A stretch of 39,522 bases of DNA. Origin: a bacterium. GTDB lineage: Bacteria > Krumholzibacteriota > Krumholzibacteriia > LZORAL124-64-63. The number at the start of each line of letters is the position of its first letter. The first letter of the stretch is position 1. The notes below the pieces were generated by a model. It saw only the letters and a list, made by a program, of their open reading frames with translations. It was not told the origin of the DNA and searched no databases. The position numbers and the translations under genes are program-made. The stretch is taken from the NCBI GenBank assembly GCA_020049465.1, contig JAIFKS010000112.1, forward strand, positions 1-39,522, given 5' to 3'. Shown here in pieces: positions 25,605 to 33,290 of the stretch.

Positions 25605-27008
25605 ATGAAGCCGCTCATCCTGGTGATCGACGACGAAGAGGCCATCCGTCTGTTCCTGGAGTCGACGCTCGAGGACGAGGGCTACGAAGTGCGCACTGCC
25701 GCCAGCGGCGCCGACGGGTTGCAGGAAGCGTTCTCGCGCGTGCCCGATCTGGTCCTGCTGGACCTGATGCTGCCGGACATGAGCGGACTGCAGGTCCTGG
25801 GCAGCCTCAAGGAAAAACTGCCGCACCTCTGCGTGATCATGCTGACCGCCCATCGCGAAGCCGACACCGCGGTCAAAGCCATGAAGCTCGAAGCCTTCGA
25901 CTATGCAACCAAGCCCATCCAGCTCAAGGACTTGCTTTCTGTTGTTCAGAAGGGACTTGAAGCAACGTCAGAGGCCCGGGACCGTTTCCGGCGCCTGACG
26001 CAGAGCGATCTCTTCGGCGGCATCGACGATGTCGTGCCGAGCCAGTCGCCGGCCATGATCGAGGTCTACGACACCGTGCGGAGGATCTCCGCCGGCGGCG
26101 CCACGACCGTGCTGATCGACGGCGAGTCGGGTGTCGGCAAGGATGTCGTGGCCAACCTCATCCACCGGTCGTCGCCACGCCGTGATTTCCCGTTCCTGGA
26201 CATCAACTGCGCGGCGCTGCCCGAGCACCTGCTGGAGAGCGAACTGTTCGGTCACGAGAAGGGCGCGTTCACCGACGCGGCGACGCAGAAGCTCGGCCTG
26301 CTCGAATTGGCCAACGGCGGCACGCTGTTCCTGGACGAGATCGGGGAAATGGCCCTGACGGTGCAGGTGAAGCTGCTGCGCGTCCTGGAGAAGATGGTGT
26401 TCCGCCGGGTGGGCGGTTTGCAGGACATCGGCGTCGACGTGCGTATCGTCGCGGCCACCAACCGCAATCTGGCGTCGCAGGTCAGGGCGGGTACGTTCCG
26501 CGAGGATCTGTACTATCGGCTGGACGTGGTGCGCCTGACGGTGCCGCCGCTGCGGGCCCGGCTCGAGGACATCGTCCCGCTGGCGGAATTCTTCCTCGGC
26601 AAGTTCAGTGGACGATTCAAGAAGAACTTCAAACGGATCGACGAATCAGGTGTGGCACAGCTGATTGGCTATCGATGGCCAGGCAACATCCGTGAACTGC
26701 GGAACGTGATCGAACGCGCCGTGTTGCTGCAGGAGGGATTGTCGCTGACCAGCGCCCATCTCAGGTTGGGTAGTGACGGGGCGGCCGCCGACGCGGTGGA
26801 TCTGCCGGTGACGCTGTCCGATGTCCTGACCGGCTCCCTGCCGGAAGACGGCGTGGACCTGGAGGTGCTTGTGGCTCAGTTCGAGGAAGCCCTGGTGCGC
26901 AAGGCCTACCAGGCTGCCAACGGCAATCAAAGCCTGGCGGCGCGCCTGTTGCGGTTGAACCGCGACAAGCTCCGTTATCGCCTGCGCCAGTACGGGATCC
27001 GGCCGTGA
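25605..27008 (+). CDS. Sigma-54-dependent response regulator (NtrC/AtoC family)
   Basis: Two-component activator of RpoN promoters. It has 467 residues: a receiver domain (1-120) with acidic pocket D9/D10, phospho-acceptor D53 (LLDLMLPD), conserved Thr (MLTAH) and Lys (ATKPIQL); AAA+ domain (about 145-380) with Walker A (GESGVGKD), the sigma-54 contact loop as GAFTDA instead of GAFTGA, Walker B (GGTLFLDEIGEM) and arginine-finger region (FREDLYYRLDVV); and a Fis-type HTH at the end (ANGNQSLAARLLRLNRDKLRYRLRQYGI). No histidine kinase is adjacent, so its partner is unknown. It overlaps lptE by four bases (GTGA), which may tie it to envelope biogenesis. Target promoters cannot be named from here. 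Confidence 0.93.
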   Translation: MKPLILVIDDEEAIRLFLESTLEDEGYEVRTAASGADGLQEAFSRVPDLVLLDLMLPDMSGLQVLGSLKEKLPHLCVIMLTAHREADTAVKAMKLEAFDYATKPIQLKDLLSVVQKGLEATSEARDRFRRLTQSDLFGGIDDVVPSQSPAMIEVYDTVRRISAGGATTVLIDGESGVGKDVVANLIHRSSPRRDFPFLDINCAALPEHLLESELFGHEKGAFTDAATQKLGLLELANGGTLFLDEIGEMALTVQVKLLRVLEKMVFRRVGGLQDIGVDVRIVAATNRNLASQVRAGTFREDLYYRLDVVRLTVPPLRARLEDIVPLAEFFLGKFSGRFKKNFKRIDESGVAQLIGYRWPGNIRELRNVIERAVLLQEGLSLTSAHLRLGSDGAAADAVDLPVTLSDVLTGSLPEDGVDLEVLVAQFEEALVRKAYQAANGNQSLAARLLRLNRDKLRYRLRQYGIRP

Positions 27009-27526
27009 ACCGTCCGCGGCGCCGGGCGTCGGTTCCGATTCTGTTGACGGTTCTGGTTGCCCTGGGTGCAAGCGGCTGCGGCGTCTACACCGCCAGCAGC
27101 GGCCGCGTCGAGGAGAGCCGCAAGCGCGTCTTCGTCGCCTTCCTGGAGAACGACACGCCCGAGGCGAACATCGGCGCCGAATTGACCGATTCCATCGTCA
27201 ACGCCCTGCAGCAGGACAACACGCTGAAGGTGGTCGGCGATGATGTGGCCGATTCGGTCATCACCGGCCGGGTGACGCGGTACCTGCTGCGCGAGATGGC
27301 CACGCGACCCGACCTGACGGTCAACGAGTACCAGGTCCAGATCGCGGTCCAGTTGACCTTCACCGTCAGGGCCACCGGCGAGACCATCTTCGAGCGCCGG
27401 ACCTTCAGCGGTTCGGGCAACTATGTCCTGAACGATCCGCAGGGCACGACGGAACAATCGGCGCGCACCGAGGCCGCCGGTGAAATCGTGCGCGACATCC
27501 TCGCGCAGGTGGTGGAAGACTGGTAG
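27005..27526 (+). CDS. lptE: LPS-assembly lipoprotein LptE-like
   Basis: A 173-residue outer-membrane lipoprotein. The signal peptide ends in a lipobox (ASGC) with lipidated Cys at residue 25. The mature part fits the LptE fold used by many non-proteobacterial Gram-negatives: VFVAFLENDTPEANIGAELTDSIVNALQQDNTLKVV, VITGRVTRYL, then VQLTFTVRATGETIFERRTFSGSGNY and a C-terminal helix. LptE plugs the LptD barrel that inserts LPS. The start GTG overlaps the previous stop. The annotation rests on pattern and neighbours: holA follows it here as in many genomes. Confidence 0.8.
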   Translation: MNRPRRRASVPILLTVLVALGASGCGVYTASSGRVEESRKRVFVAFLENDTPEANIGAELTDSIVNALQQDNTLKVVGDDVADSVITGRVTRYLLREMATRPDLTVNEYQVQIAVQLTFTVRATGETIFERRTFSGSGNYVLNDPQGTTEQSARTEAAGEIVRDILAQVVEDW

Positions 27527-27591
27527 GGGTGGAGGACTTGTAGGGGTGGGGGCGCAGTCGGCATGAGGAACCCGGACAGGCAGGCGATCTG

Positions 27592-28674
27592 ATGGCTCAG
27601 CGGGGCGGGCGCGGCGAAGCAGCGGATCCCGGTTTTCAGGACCTCGTGCGCGAGGATCTGAAGACCGGGAAGTTCCGACCGGTCTATCTGCTGGCGGGCG
27701 ACGACACGCTGCGCATCGAAGGCGTGGTCGAAAAGATCCGGAAGGACGCCTTGGGCGCCTCGGGCGCCGCCTTCAACTACCACGTCTTTCGCGGCGACCA
27801 GGCGCCCATCGCGCGCGTCGTGCAGCAGGCGTTGGCGCTGCCCATGCTGGGCCGCATCCAGGTCATCTGGCTGAAGCAGGCCGACCACTGCGTCAGCGAC
27901 GCGGACAGCCAGGCGGCATTGGAAAAGTACCTGGCCCGCCCGGTTCCCGAGACGATCCTGATCATGTCCTCGGACAAGGCCGACAAGCGCAAGCGCTGGG
28001 TCAAGCTCTGCCAGTCCGAGGGCTGGTACTTCGATTTTTCCCCGCCGACCGGCGAAGCGCTGATGCAGTGGGTCCTGAAAGCGGCCCAGAAGGAAAACCT
28101 GCCGCTGGCCGCCGATCAGGCGCGCCTGCTGGTCGAACTGGTCGGGAACGACCTCATGAGTCTCAAGAGTGAAATCGACAAACTTGCTCTCATGGTTGAA
28201 GATCGCGGCCGCGCGCTGTCGGCCGATGAACTCGGCGAGATCATCATGGACCAGGCCGCGCTCGAGGGTTACGAGATCACCGCCGCGTTGGAGCCGGGTC
28301 GCGCCGCCGAAGTCCTCCACACCTGGTTCCGCCTGGCGGAGTGGGGGCGCAGCGCCCACGAAATAGCCCCCCTGCTCCTGGCCCGCATCCGCAAGGGGGC
28401 CCTCCTGGCCGCCTGCCGCGAGGAAGGGCTGCGCGACGGCGAAATCGCCTCGCTGTCGGCCCAGAATCCGTACAGCTTCCGTTTCCTGGAGCCCATGGTG
28501 CGCGGCATGGGCGTCGAGGGACTGGCCCGCGGGCTGACCACGGCGCTCGAAGCCGACCGTCAACTCAAGGGTTCTCCGCTCAAGCCGGAACTCGTCATCG
28601 AAAAGACCATCCTGGAACTCTGCCGTCAACCGGGCCCGGCGCGCCCGCGGACGGCGCGCCCCCGAAAGGATTGA
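27592..28674 (+). CDS. holA: DNA polymerase III delta subunit
   Basis: Clamp-loader subunit that opens the beta sliding clamp. It has 360 residues with the usual three-part layout: an N-terminal AAA-like domain (RPVYLLAGDDTLRIEGVVEKIRKDAL), SSDKADKRKRWVKL, VLKAAQKENLPLAADQARLLVELVGNDLMSLKSEIDKLAL and a C-terminal helical collar domain. The N-terminal ~15 residues are extra and probably disordered. The order lptE-holA matches the well-known neighbourhood in many Gram-negatives. The gap before it contains two copies of TAGGGGTGG of no evident role. Confidence 0.92.
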   Translation: MAQRGGRGEAADPGFQDLVREDLKTGKFRPVYLLAGDDTLRIEGVVEKIRKDALGASGAAFNYHVFRGDQAPIARVVQQALALPMLGRIQVIWLKQADHCVSDADSQAALEKYLARPVPETILIMSSDKADKRKRWVKLCQSEGWYFDFSPPTGEALMQWVLKAAQKENLPLAADQARLLVELVGNDLMSLKSEIDKLALMVEDRGRALSADELGEIIMDQAALEGYEITAALEPGRAAEVLHTWFRLAEWGRSAHEIAPLLLARIRKGALLAACREEGLRDGEIASLSAQNPYSFRFLEPMVRGMGVEGLARGLTTALEADRQLKGSPLKPELVIEKTILELCRQPGPARPRTARPRKD

Positions 28675-28677
28675 ATC

Positions 28678-29007
28678 ATGTCGACCCATCTGCGGGAATT
28701 CACCGACGCCGAGTTCATGACCGCCGTGATGCACAACCCGCAGCCGGTGCTCGTCGATTTCTGGGCGCCGTGGTGTGGACCGTGCAAGGCGCTGACGCCA
28801 ACCATCGAAAAGCTGGCCGCCGAATTCGACGGCCGGGTCATCGTCGGCAAGATGGACATCCAGAACCAGCCGGTGTCCGCCGGCGAACTCGGGATCCGCA
28901 GCATCCCGGCGCTGCTGTTCTTCAAGGGCGGGCGCGTGGTCGATTCGTTGATGGGGGCCGTGAACGAAGACAGGATCCGCGACAAGCTGGAGCAGCTTGT
29001 CGGCTGA
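28678..29007 (+). CDS. trxA: Thioredoxin
   Basis: Cytosolic disulfide reductase of 109 residues. The active site WCGPCK lies at residues 32-37 after VLVDFWAPW, and the cis-proline loop (IRSIPALLFFKGG) and VGKMDIQNQP are normal. It follows holA by three bases behind AAAGGA, so it ends the lptE-holA-trxA run. It is the last + strand gene before the dif site. Confidence 0.96.
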   Translation: MSTHLREFTDAEFMTAVMHNPQPVLVDFWAPWCGPCKALTPTIEKLAAEFDGRVIVGKMDIQNQPVSAGELGIRSIPALLFFKGGRVVDSLMGAVNEDRIRDKLEQLVG

Positions 29008-29045
29008 CGACGGCGACTCGGGTCCCGCAGGGCGCAATAATGTCT

Positions 29046-29073
29046 ACTTAACATAATATACATTATGCGCAAT
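29046..29073 (-). other. dif site: XerC/XerD chromosome dimer resolution site
   Basis: Read on the minus strand, this 28-bp AT-rich segment consists of a XerC-side arm ATTGCGCATAA (29073-29063), a six-base central region TGTATA (29062-29057) and a XerD-side arm TTATGTTAAGT (29056-29046). Compared with the E. coli dif sequence as I recall it, 25 of 28 positions agree, including 24 in a row; only positions 1, 2 and 27 differ. dif is where XerC/XerD resolve chromosome dimers at the terminus with FtsK. Gene direction reverses around this point, as expected for a terminus. A second, imperfect inverted copy of the XerC-side arm (GCGCAATAATGT, one extra A) lies at 29032-29043. Confidence 0.88.
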
Positions 29074-29178
29074 ACGTGAACGCGCGCCGGCAAGGCGCTG
29101 GGATGTCTGGATTTGACGGATGCGTGGTTTGCCGGGATGCCCCGTCGCGGACGGCGGCGGCTGCCGAAGCTGCGTGGC

Positions 29179-29529
29179 TCAGTCCCCGAACGGGATGCGT
29201 TCGGCGAGCTCGTCGAGGTACGGAACCCGCCACGTCTCGCCGAACAGCGCGCGCGTGAAGCCCATCACCGAGACGCCGAGGATGACGAGGAAGAACGCCA
29301 AGCGCAGGATGATGGTGACCAGGAAACCGAGCAGCGGTATGCGGCCGATGGTGGCGTCGATGATCAGGATGAAGAGCGCCCCCACGACTTCGACGAAGAA
29401 CAGGGCGAACCCCTGCCGGCAATGCCGGTTCAGGAAGGGGCTGCGGTTGGCGCTGAGCATGGGCAGCAGCACCATGAACGACAGGTAGCAGATGGCGGCC
29501 AGCCAGCGGTCGCGGATCGGGATTTCCAT
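29179..29529 (-). CDS. Small polytopic membrane protein (Tic20/DUF4870-like)
   Basis: 116 residues from ATG 29529, preceded by AAGGGGAG at good spacing; the frame continues upstream without support. About three to four hydrophobic segments are seen (WLAAICYLSFMVLLPML; GFALFFVEVVGALFILIIDATIG; LLGFLVTIILRLAFFLVILGVSVMGF), then a short polar tail. The layout with an early helix, NRHCRQGFALFFVE and a repeated ILR-type helix resembles the DUF4870/Tic20 superfamily of small membrane proteins of unknown role. It is the first gene right of dif and points toward it. Confidence 0.65.
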   Translation of the reverse strand: MEIPIRDRWLAAICYLSFMVLLPMLSANRSPFLNRHCRQGFALFFVEVVGALFILIIDATIGRIPLLGFLVTIILRLAFFLVILGVSVMGFTRALFGETWRVPYLDELAERIPFGD

Positions 29530-29655
29530 GCGCTTCTCCCCTTGCGCCGTCGGGACACGGACGGCGATGCGACGCCAATGTAGCGCGGCCACGCGCAATT
29601 GGAAACGAGTGAATCAGCGGAAAACAGCGGTGAACGCCGCAGACAGGCGGAAACG

Positions 29656-30090
29656 ATGGCCGGCGGACGATGGGACTGGAAGAAGCTGAGGCCGCGCGCG
29701 GCGCACGACAAGCCGTCGCCGTGGCAGGGCGTCGACTATCTGGATCTGGTGCCGCGCCACGCCGTGGAATGCGAACCGGACTCCGGGACCGGCAACATCG
29801 TGCTGCTGGTCCCGCGGTACCGCGACCGCCTCTGGGGACAGTTGATCCAGCCCCGGCTCGGGCCGGCGAAGCGATACGTGCGGGTGCCGCTGGAAGCGCG
29901 CGGTTCGGCGCTGTGGGCGGCGATGGACGGCCGGCGCTCGGTGCGCGACCTGCTGGCGACGGCCCGTGCGGCCGCTCCCGGCGATGACGAGGATCTGGCC
30001 CGCCGGGTGTGCCTTTATGTGCAGAATCTGGCGGACAACGGGTTCGTGCGGTTGACCGGCGCCGGCCCCGCGGATCGTCTGGGAACTTGA
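29656..30090 (+). CDS. PqqD-family (RRE-like) protein, orphan
   Basis: 144 residues from ATG 29656. After a basic, Trp-containing N-terminus (WDWKKLRPRAAHDKPSPWQGVDYLDLVPRH) comes a PqqD-type fold: VLLVPRYRD.., YVRVPLEARGSALWAAMDGRRSVRDLLATAR, and a C-terminal winged-helix-like part ending YVQNLADNGFVRL. In peptide-maturation clusters such domains hold the precursor peptide, but no radical SAM enzyme or precursor is nearby. A long-N-terminus PqqD-like protein unlinked to PQQ genes is found in several FCB-type genomes; its job is unknown. The frame is open back to 29599 without a better start. Confidence 0.62.
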   Translation: MAGGRWDWKKLRPRAAHDKPSPWQGVDYLDLVPRHAVECEPDSGTGNIVLLVPRYRDRLWGQLIQPRLGPAKRYVRVPLEARGSALWAAMDGRRSVRDLLATARAAAPGDDEDLARRVCLYVQNLADNGFVRLTGAGPADRLGT

Positions 30091-30149
30091 CCAACCCTTT
30101 GATCGGTATTGGTAAATTATTATCATTATTTGATTTGCGATATAGGCAA

Positions 30150-30177
30150 TTGACTTTCGGGACACTTCTGTCATGAT
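30150..30177 (+). promoter_or_regulatory. Candidate promoter for the membrane glycosyltransferase
   Basis: TTGACT (30150-30155) and CATGAT (30172-30177) are 16 bases apart, next to an AT-rich stretch (30107-30149) unusual for this genome. A small hairpin, GCGCCC (30192-30197) with GGGCGC (30208-30213), lies in the resulting leader. Confidence 0.45.
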
Positions 30178-30269
30178 GCGGCGAAATATATGCGCCCTGG
30201 TTCTCCTGGGCGCGCTTGATCCGTTTCGCGGCCTGGCAGGCGACGTCCGGGGGTGAATGCCGAAGCACG

Positions 30270-31940
30270 ATGTTACAGGGTTTTCTGGATATCATCATTT
30301 TCTTCGCCCGGAACATGGTCGCGGCTTTCGCGCTGTTCTTTGCGGTCTGGCTGTTGCCGGGTCGGCGCCCCGTTCCGGCGTCGGTGCGCTGGCGGCCGGC
30401 CCATGCCTGGGCCGTGTCGGTGGCGTTGCTGGTGGTGTTCGCCGGCATCGCCGCCTGGTACGTCGGGCTGGAGGGGTTCGCCGGCGAAGTCGAACCGGTG
30501 GTGTCCACCCTTTCGTGGCTGGTCAGCCATGGACACCCCCTCTACACGCCGTTCGACGCCGCCGAGCGGTACAGCGTTCTCTACGGGCCGTCGGTGTTCC
30601 TCACCAACGGCCTTTTCCTCAAGGTGCTCGGCCCTTCCCTGGCCGCGGTGAAGCTGGCCTCGGCGCTGGGCGCGGTCGGCAGCCTGCTGCTGCTCTACGC
30701 GTCGCTGGCCCGCCATCGCCGAGACACGATGGCCGTGGCGCTGACGGCGGGTGCGGCCATGTATTTCTGGGCCCAGGGATTCGCGGTCTATGTCGTGCGG
30801 CCTGACGCGCTGATGCTGTTCGCGGTGGGTCTGGGCCTGTTCGGTGCGGCTCGCCTGCGCCCTTGGCTGGCGCTGCTGACCTTCGCGGCGACCGCCGGGT
30901 TCGCGGTGAATCTGAAGCTGCACGGCCTGCTCTACTTCGTGCCGGTGGTGGCGCTGCTGGCCACGCGCCAGGGCTGGCGTTCAACAGCGGGTGCGCTGGC
31001 CGGTGCGTTCGTGGTGGCGGCCCTGCCGTTCGCGTTCAACGACCAGGTGTCGCTGACCCACTACCTGGCCTGGTTGCGCAACGCGATCCACCATGGACTG
31101 ACCTCCGAATTCCTGGCGCTGGATCTGGGCTACGCGGCGGCGCTGGTGCTGCCACTGGCGCTGGTGCTGCTGCTGGCGGGCTGGCGCCGCTGGCGGGGCA
31201 CCGAAGAAGGGATGCTGCTGTTGTCGCTGGGAGCCGTGCTGCCGGCGCTGCTGGTCCTGGCCTCGAAGCCGGGCGCCGGCATGGTGCACCTGCTGCCGCT
31301 GGCGTTGCCGACGATCTACGTGCTGGGGCGCCTGCTCCAACGGCTCCACGACGAGGGTTTCGACTGGCGGCCGCGGGCGCGTTCCGGCGCTGCCGTCGCG
31401 TTCGGCCTGACGCTGATCCTGGCCGGCACCGTGAACGAATACCGCGCGGTGCGCCTGCTGGACTGGCAGCTGGCCCAGCAGCCGGAACTGGCGAAGGACG
31501 TGCGCGGCATCATGGCGCGGTACGACGGTCTGACGATGGCCATGGCCTGCGGCGGCGAAAACGTTTCGTTCCGCAGCACCTGGCCTCGCGCGCTGCTGGC
31601 CTTCAGCGACAACCCGGTGTTGATCGACCCCATCTCGGTGATGGACTCGTCGCTGTCGGGACGCGACCTCTCCCCTTCGACCTACCGCGCGATCAGCGAC
31701 GGCCGCATCAAGATGTGGCTGGTGCCGCGCGGGCAGGAGCCGTTCCGCAAGGTGAACTGGTACGCCCCCCACCTGCCGATCTTCCCGGAAGCGTTCGTCA
31801 AACACTTCGAAACGTTCTATTCGCCGCGGGCGCAGACGCGCTACTTCGACCTGTGGTTCTGGAACGGCGTGCCGGAAGTGGCGGCGAAGGGAATCCGCGC
31901 GGTCGGTGCGTCGGGTGAAGACGGGGTGCTGGCGCGGTGA
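30270..31940 (+). CDS. Membrane glycosyltransferase, GT-C type (GT39/ArnT-like), putative
   Basis: A protein of about 556 residues with some ten hydrophobic helices followed by a soluble C-terminal part (about 420-556). The first loop after helix 2 carries acidic residues (GLEGFAGEVEPVVSTLSWLVSHGHPLYTPFDAAERY) in the place where GT-C enzymes using polyprenyl-phosphate sugars keep their catalytic Asp/Glu, followed by LYGPSVFLTNGLFLKVLG. This suggests transfer of a sugar from a lipid carrier on the periplasmic side. The C-terminal part has no recognised motif. ATG 30270 was chosen because it starts directly at the first helix; the frame is open from 30216. It runs away from dif, against the arm's general direction. 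Confidence 0.65.
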   Translation: MLQGFLDIIIFFARNMVAAFALFFAVWLLPGRRPVPASVRWRPAHAWAVSVALLVVFAGIAAWYVGLEGFAGEVEPVVSTLSWLVSHGHPLYTPFDAAERYSVLYGPSVFLTNGLFLKVLGPSLAAVKLASALGAVGSLLLLYASLARHRRDTMAVALTAGAAMYFWAQGFAVYVVRPDALMLFAVGLGLFGAARLRPWLALLTFAATAGFAVNLKLHGLLYFVPVVALLATRQGWRSTAGALAGAFVVAALPFAFNDQVSLTHYLAWLRNAIHHGLTSEFLALDLGYAAALVLPLALVLLLAGWRRWRGTEEGMLLLSLGAVLPALLVLASKPGAGMVHLLPLALPTIYVLGRLLQRLHDEGFDWRPRARSGAAVAFGLTLILAGTVNEYRAVRLLDWQLAQQPELAKDVRGIMARYDGLTMAMACGGENVSFRSTWPRALLAFSDNPVLIDPISVMDSSLSGRDLSPSTYRAISDGRIKMWLVPRGQEPFRKVNWYAPHLPIFPEAFVKHFETFYSPRAQTRYFDLWFWNGVPEVAAKGIRAVGASGEDGVLAR

Positions 31941-31959
31941 GGCCGGTCGTTTCTTTGGT

Positions 31960-32036
31960 TGGTACCCCCGACAGGGATCGAACCTGCGACCCCCAGATTA
32001 GGAATCTGGTGCTCTATCCAACTGAGCTACGGGGGC
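31960..32036 (-). tRNA. tRNA-Arg (anticodon CCT)
   Basis: On the minus strand: acceptor GCCCCCG with CGGGGGT (G1-U72 wobble), D arm with AGCTCAGTTGGATAGAGC, anticodon stem CCAGA/TCTGG with loop TTCCTAA giving CCT, T loop GTTCGATCC, discriminator A and encoded CCA (31962-31960). It reads AGG. Confidence 0.97.
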
Positions 32037-32074
32037 ACCGAACCAATCAAAGCAAGCGGTTCAATTAAGACCGG

Positions 32075-32593
32075 TCACGCGAACCGCACAAGGGAAAACA
32101 CCGGCCCGTCGGCCTCCAGCCGCGCGCGGCCCTGCAGGAAATCCAGCTCGACCAGGAACAGGAAGCCCGCCACCGTGGCGCCCGCTTCGCGCACCAGCTG
32201 CGCGGCGGCGGCCGCGGTGCCGCCGGTGGCCAGCAGGTCGTCGATGATGACGACACGTTCGCCGGCGCGGAAGCTGTCCAGGTGCGCCTCGATGGTCGCG
32301 GTGCCGTATTCCAGCGCGTAGGTCACCGCGCGCGTGGCGGCCGGCAGCTTGCCCTGCTTGCGCACCAGGGCCAGCGGCAGGCCGTACGACAGGGCCAGCG
32401 GCGCGCCGAACACGAACCCGCGGGATTCGATGGCGGCGAGCCGGTCGCAGGGCATGCCCGACAGCAGGTCGCGCAGGCCGGCGACCGCGTTGGCGAAGGC
32501 GGCCGGATTCTCGAGCACCGGCGTGATGTCCTTGAACAGGATGCCGGGCTTGGGGAAGTCGGGCACGTCGCGGATCACCTGTCGCAGGTCCAT
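32075..32593 (-). CDS. apt: Adenine phosphoribosyltransferase
   Basis: Salvages adenine to AMP using PRPP. It has 172 residues, the family length. DLRQVIRDVPDFPKPGILFKDITPVLENP opens the protein, then IESRGFVFGAPLALSYGLPLALVRKQGKLP and the PRPP-binding VVIIDDLLATGGTAAAAAQLV; all expected motifs are intact. The ATG at 32593 is chosen because GGAGG lies five bases upstream; an in-frame ATG at 32605 would precede that SD. The NlpD-like gene lies 41 bases upstream on the same strand. Confidence 0.96.
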   Translation of the reverse strand: MDLRQVIRDVPDFPKPGILFKDITPVLENPAAFANAVAGLRDLLSGMPCDRLAAIESRGFVFGAPLALSYGLPLALVRKQGKLPAATRAVTYALEYGTATIEAHLDSFRAGERVVIIDDLLATGGTAAAAAQLVREAGATVAGFLFLVELDFLQGRARLEADGPVFSLVRFA

Positions 32594-32634
32594 GGTCCCC
32601 TCCATTGCGCCCGCCGGCGCGTTCGCGTGGTCGG

Positions 32635-33252
32635 CTATTTGAGCAGGCGGTCCGGGGCGACGGCCTTGTTGTCCCGCCGCAACTCGACGTGCAGGTGCGG
32701 ATCCTCGCCGCCGGCAACCGGCTGGGCGGTACGGGCCAGGATATCGCCCTTGAGGACCACCTCGCCCAGGCGGACGGTCAGCGTGATCGGGTCCACCGGC
32801 GCCAGAACCGAGGTCCAGGTGCCGCCGTGCTCGACGATCAGCACGGTGCCGACGCCGTCCATCGCTCCGGCGTGGCGGATGATCCCCGTGGCCGGAGCCA
32901 GCACCTCGGTGCCGACCGGACAGGCCACATCCACGCCGGTGCTGGGCAGGACCAGCTTGCCCTGCTGGTTGTTGCCGAAGCGGCGGAGGGTCTTGCCCGC
33001 CTTCTTCAGGGGGCGCCCCCATTTGACGTCGGCGGGCTTGAAGCCCTTCAGCGCATCGGGGATGACGATGACCTGCCCCTGGTGGATGACGTCGCCCTTG
33101 ATGTCGTTGCTGCGCCGCAGGTGGCTGAGGGTCACGCCGGTCTTCTTGGCGATCAGGGAAAGGCTGTCGCCGCGGCGGACCGTGTAGGTCGGCGTTTCAG
33201 CCGCAAATGCAGGCAGCGCACACAGAAGCACAGCCAGCATCACCACGGGCAT
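32635..33252 (-). CDS. LysM-LytM domain protein, NlpD/EnvC-like with degenerate active site
   Basis: A 205-residue exported protein: signal peptide (1-18, MLAVLLCALPAFA), one LysM peptidoglycan-binding domain (about 22-65, YTVRRGDSLSLIAKKTGVTLSHL..) and a C-terminal M23/LytM domain (about 98-205). In active M23 enzymes the first zinc His begins HxGxD; here the segment is STGVD (104-108). The usual catalytic AH is replaced by LAPVD (150-154), while HLH (186-188) is kept. It is therefore probably not a hydrolase but, like NlpD, an activator of an amidase at the division site. In Proteobacteria nlpD lies beside surE and pcm, as here. Start ATG 33252 directly precedes the signal peptide. Confidence 0.85.
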   Translation of the reverse strand: MPVVMLAVLLCALPAFAAETPTYTVRRGDSLSLIAKKTGVTLSHLRRSNDIKGDVIHQGQVIVIPDALKGFKPADVKWGRPLKKAGKTLRRFGNNQQGKLVLPSTGVDVACPVGTEVLAPATGIIRHAGAMDGVGTVLIVEHGGTWTSVLAPVDPITLTVRLGEVVLKGDILARTAQPVAGGEDPHLHVELRRDNKAVAPDRLLK

Positions 33253-33290
33253 GAAGCGACAACGGCAAAAGATTGTCGAACGGGAAGATG

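Noticed and set aside
27527..27560. Direct repeat TAGGGGTGG before holA
   Set aside because: Two short copies in a purine-rich stretch; likely slippage, with no sign of a functional element.
29046..29073. Phage or integron attachment site as an alternative to dif
   Set aside because: No integrase, phage or cassette gene is nearby, and both neighbours are ordinary chromosomal genes; the full two-arm dif layout fits better.
30173..30256. 27-codon ORF (MMRRNICALVLLGALDPF..) before the membrane glycosyltransferase
   Set aside because: Its first ATG lies inside the -10 element of the best promoter, so it would not be on that transcript; no SD is seen.
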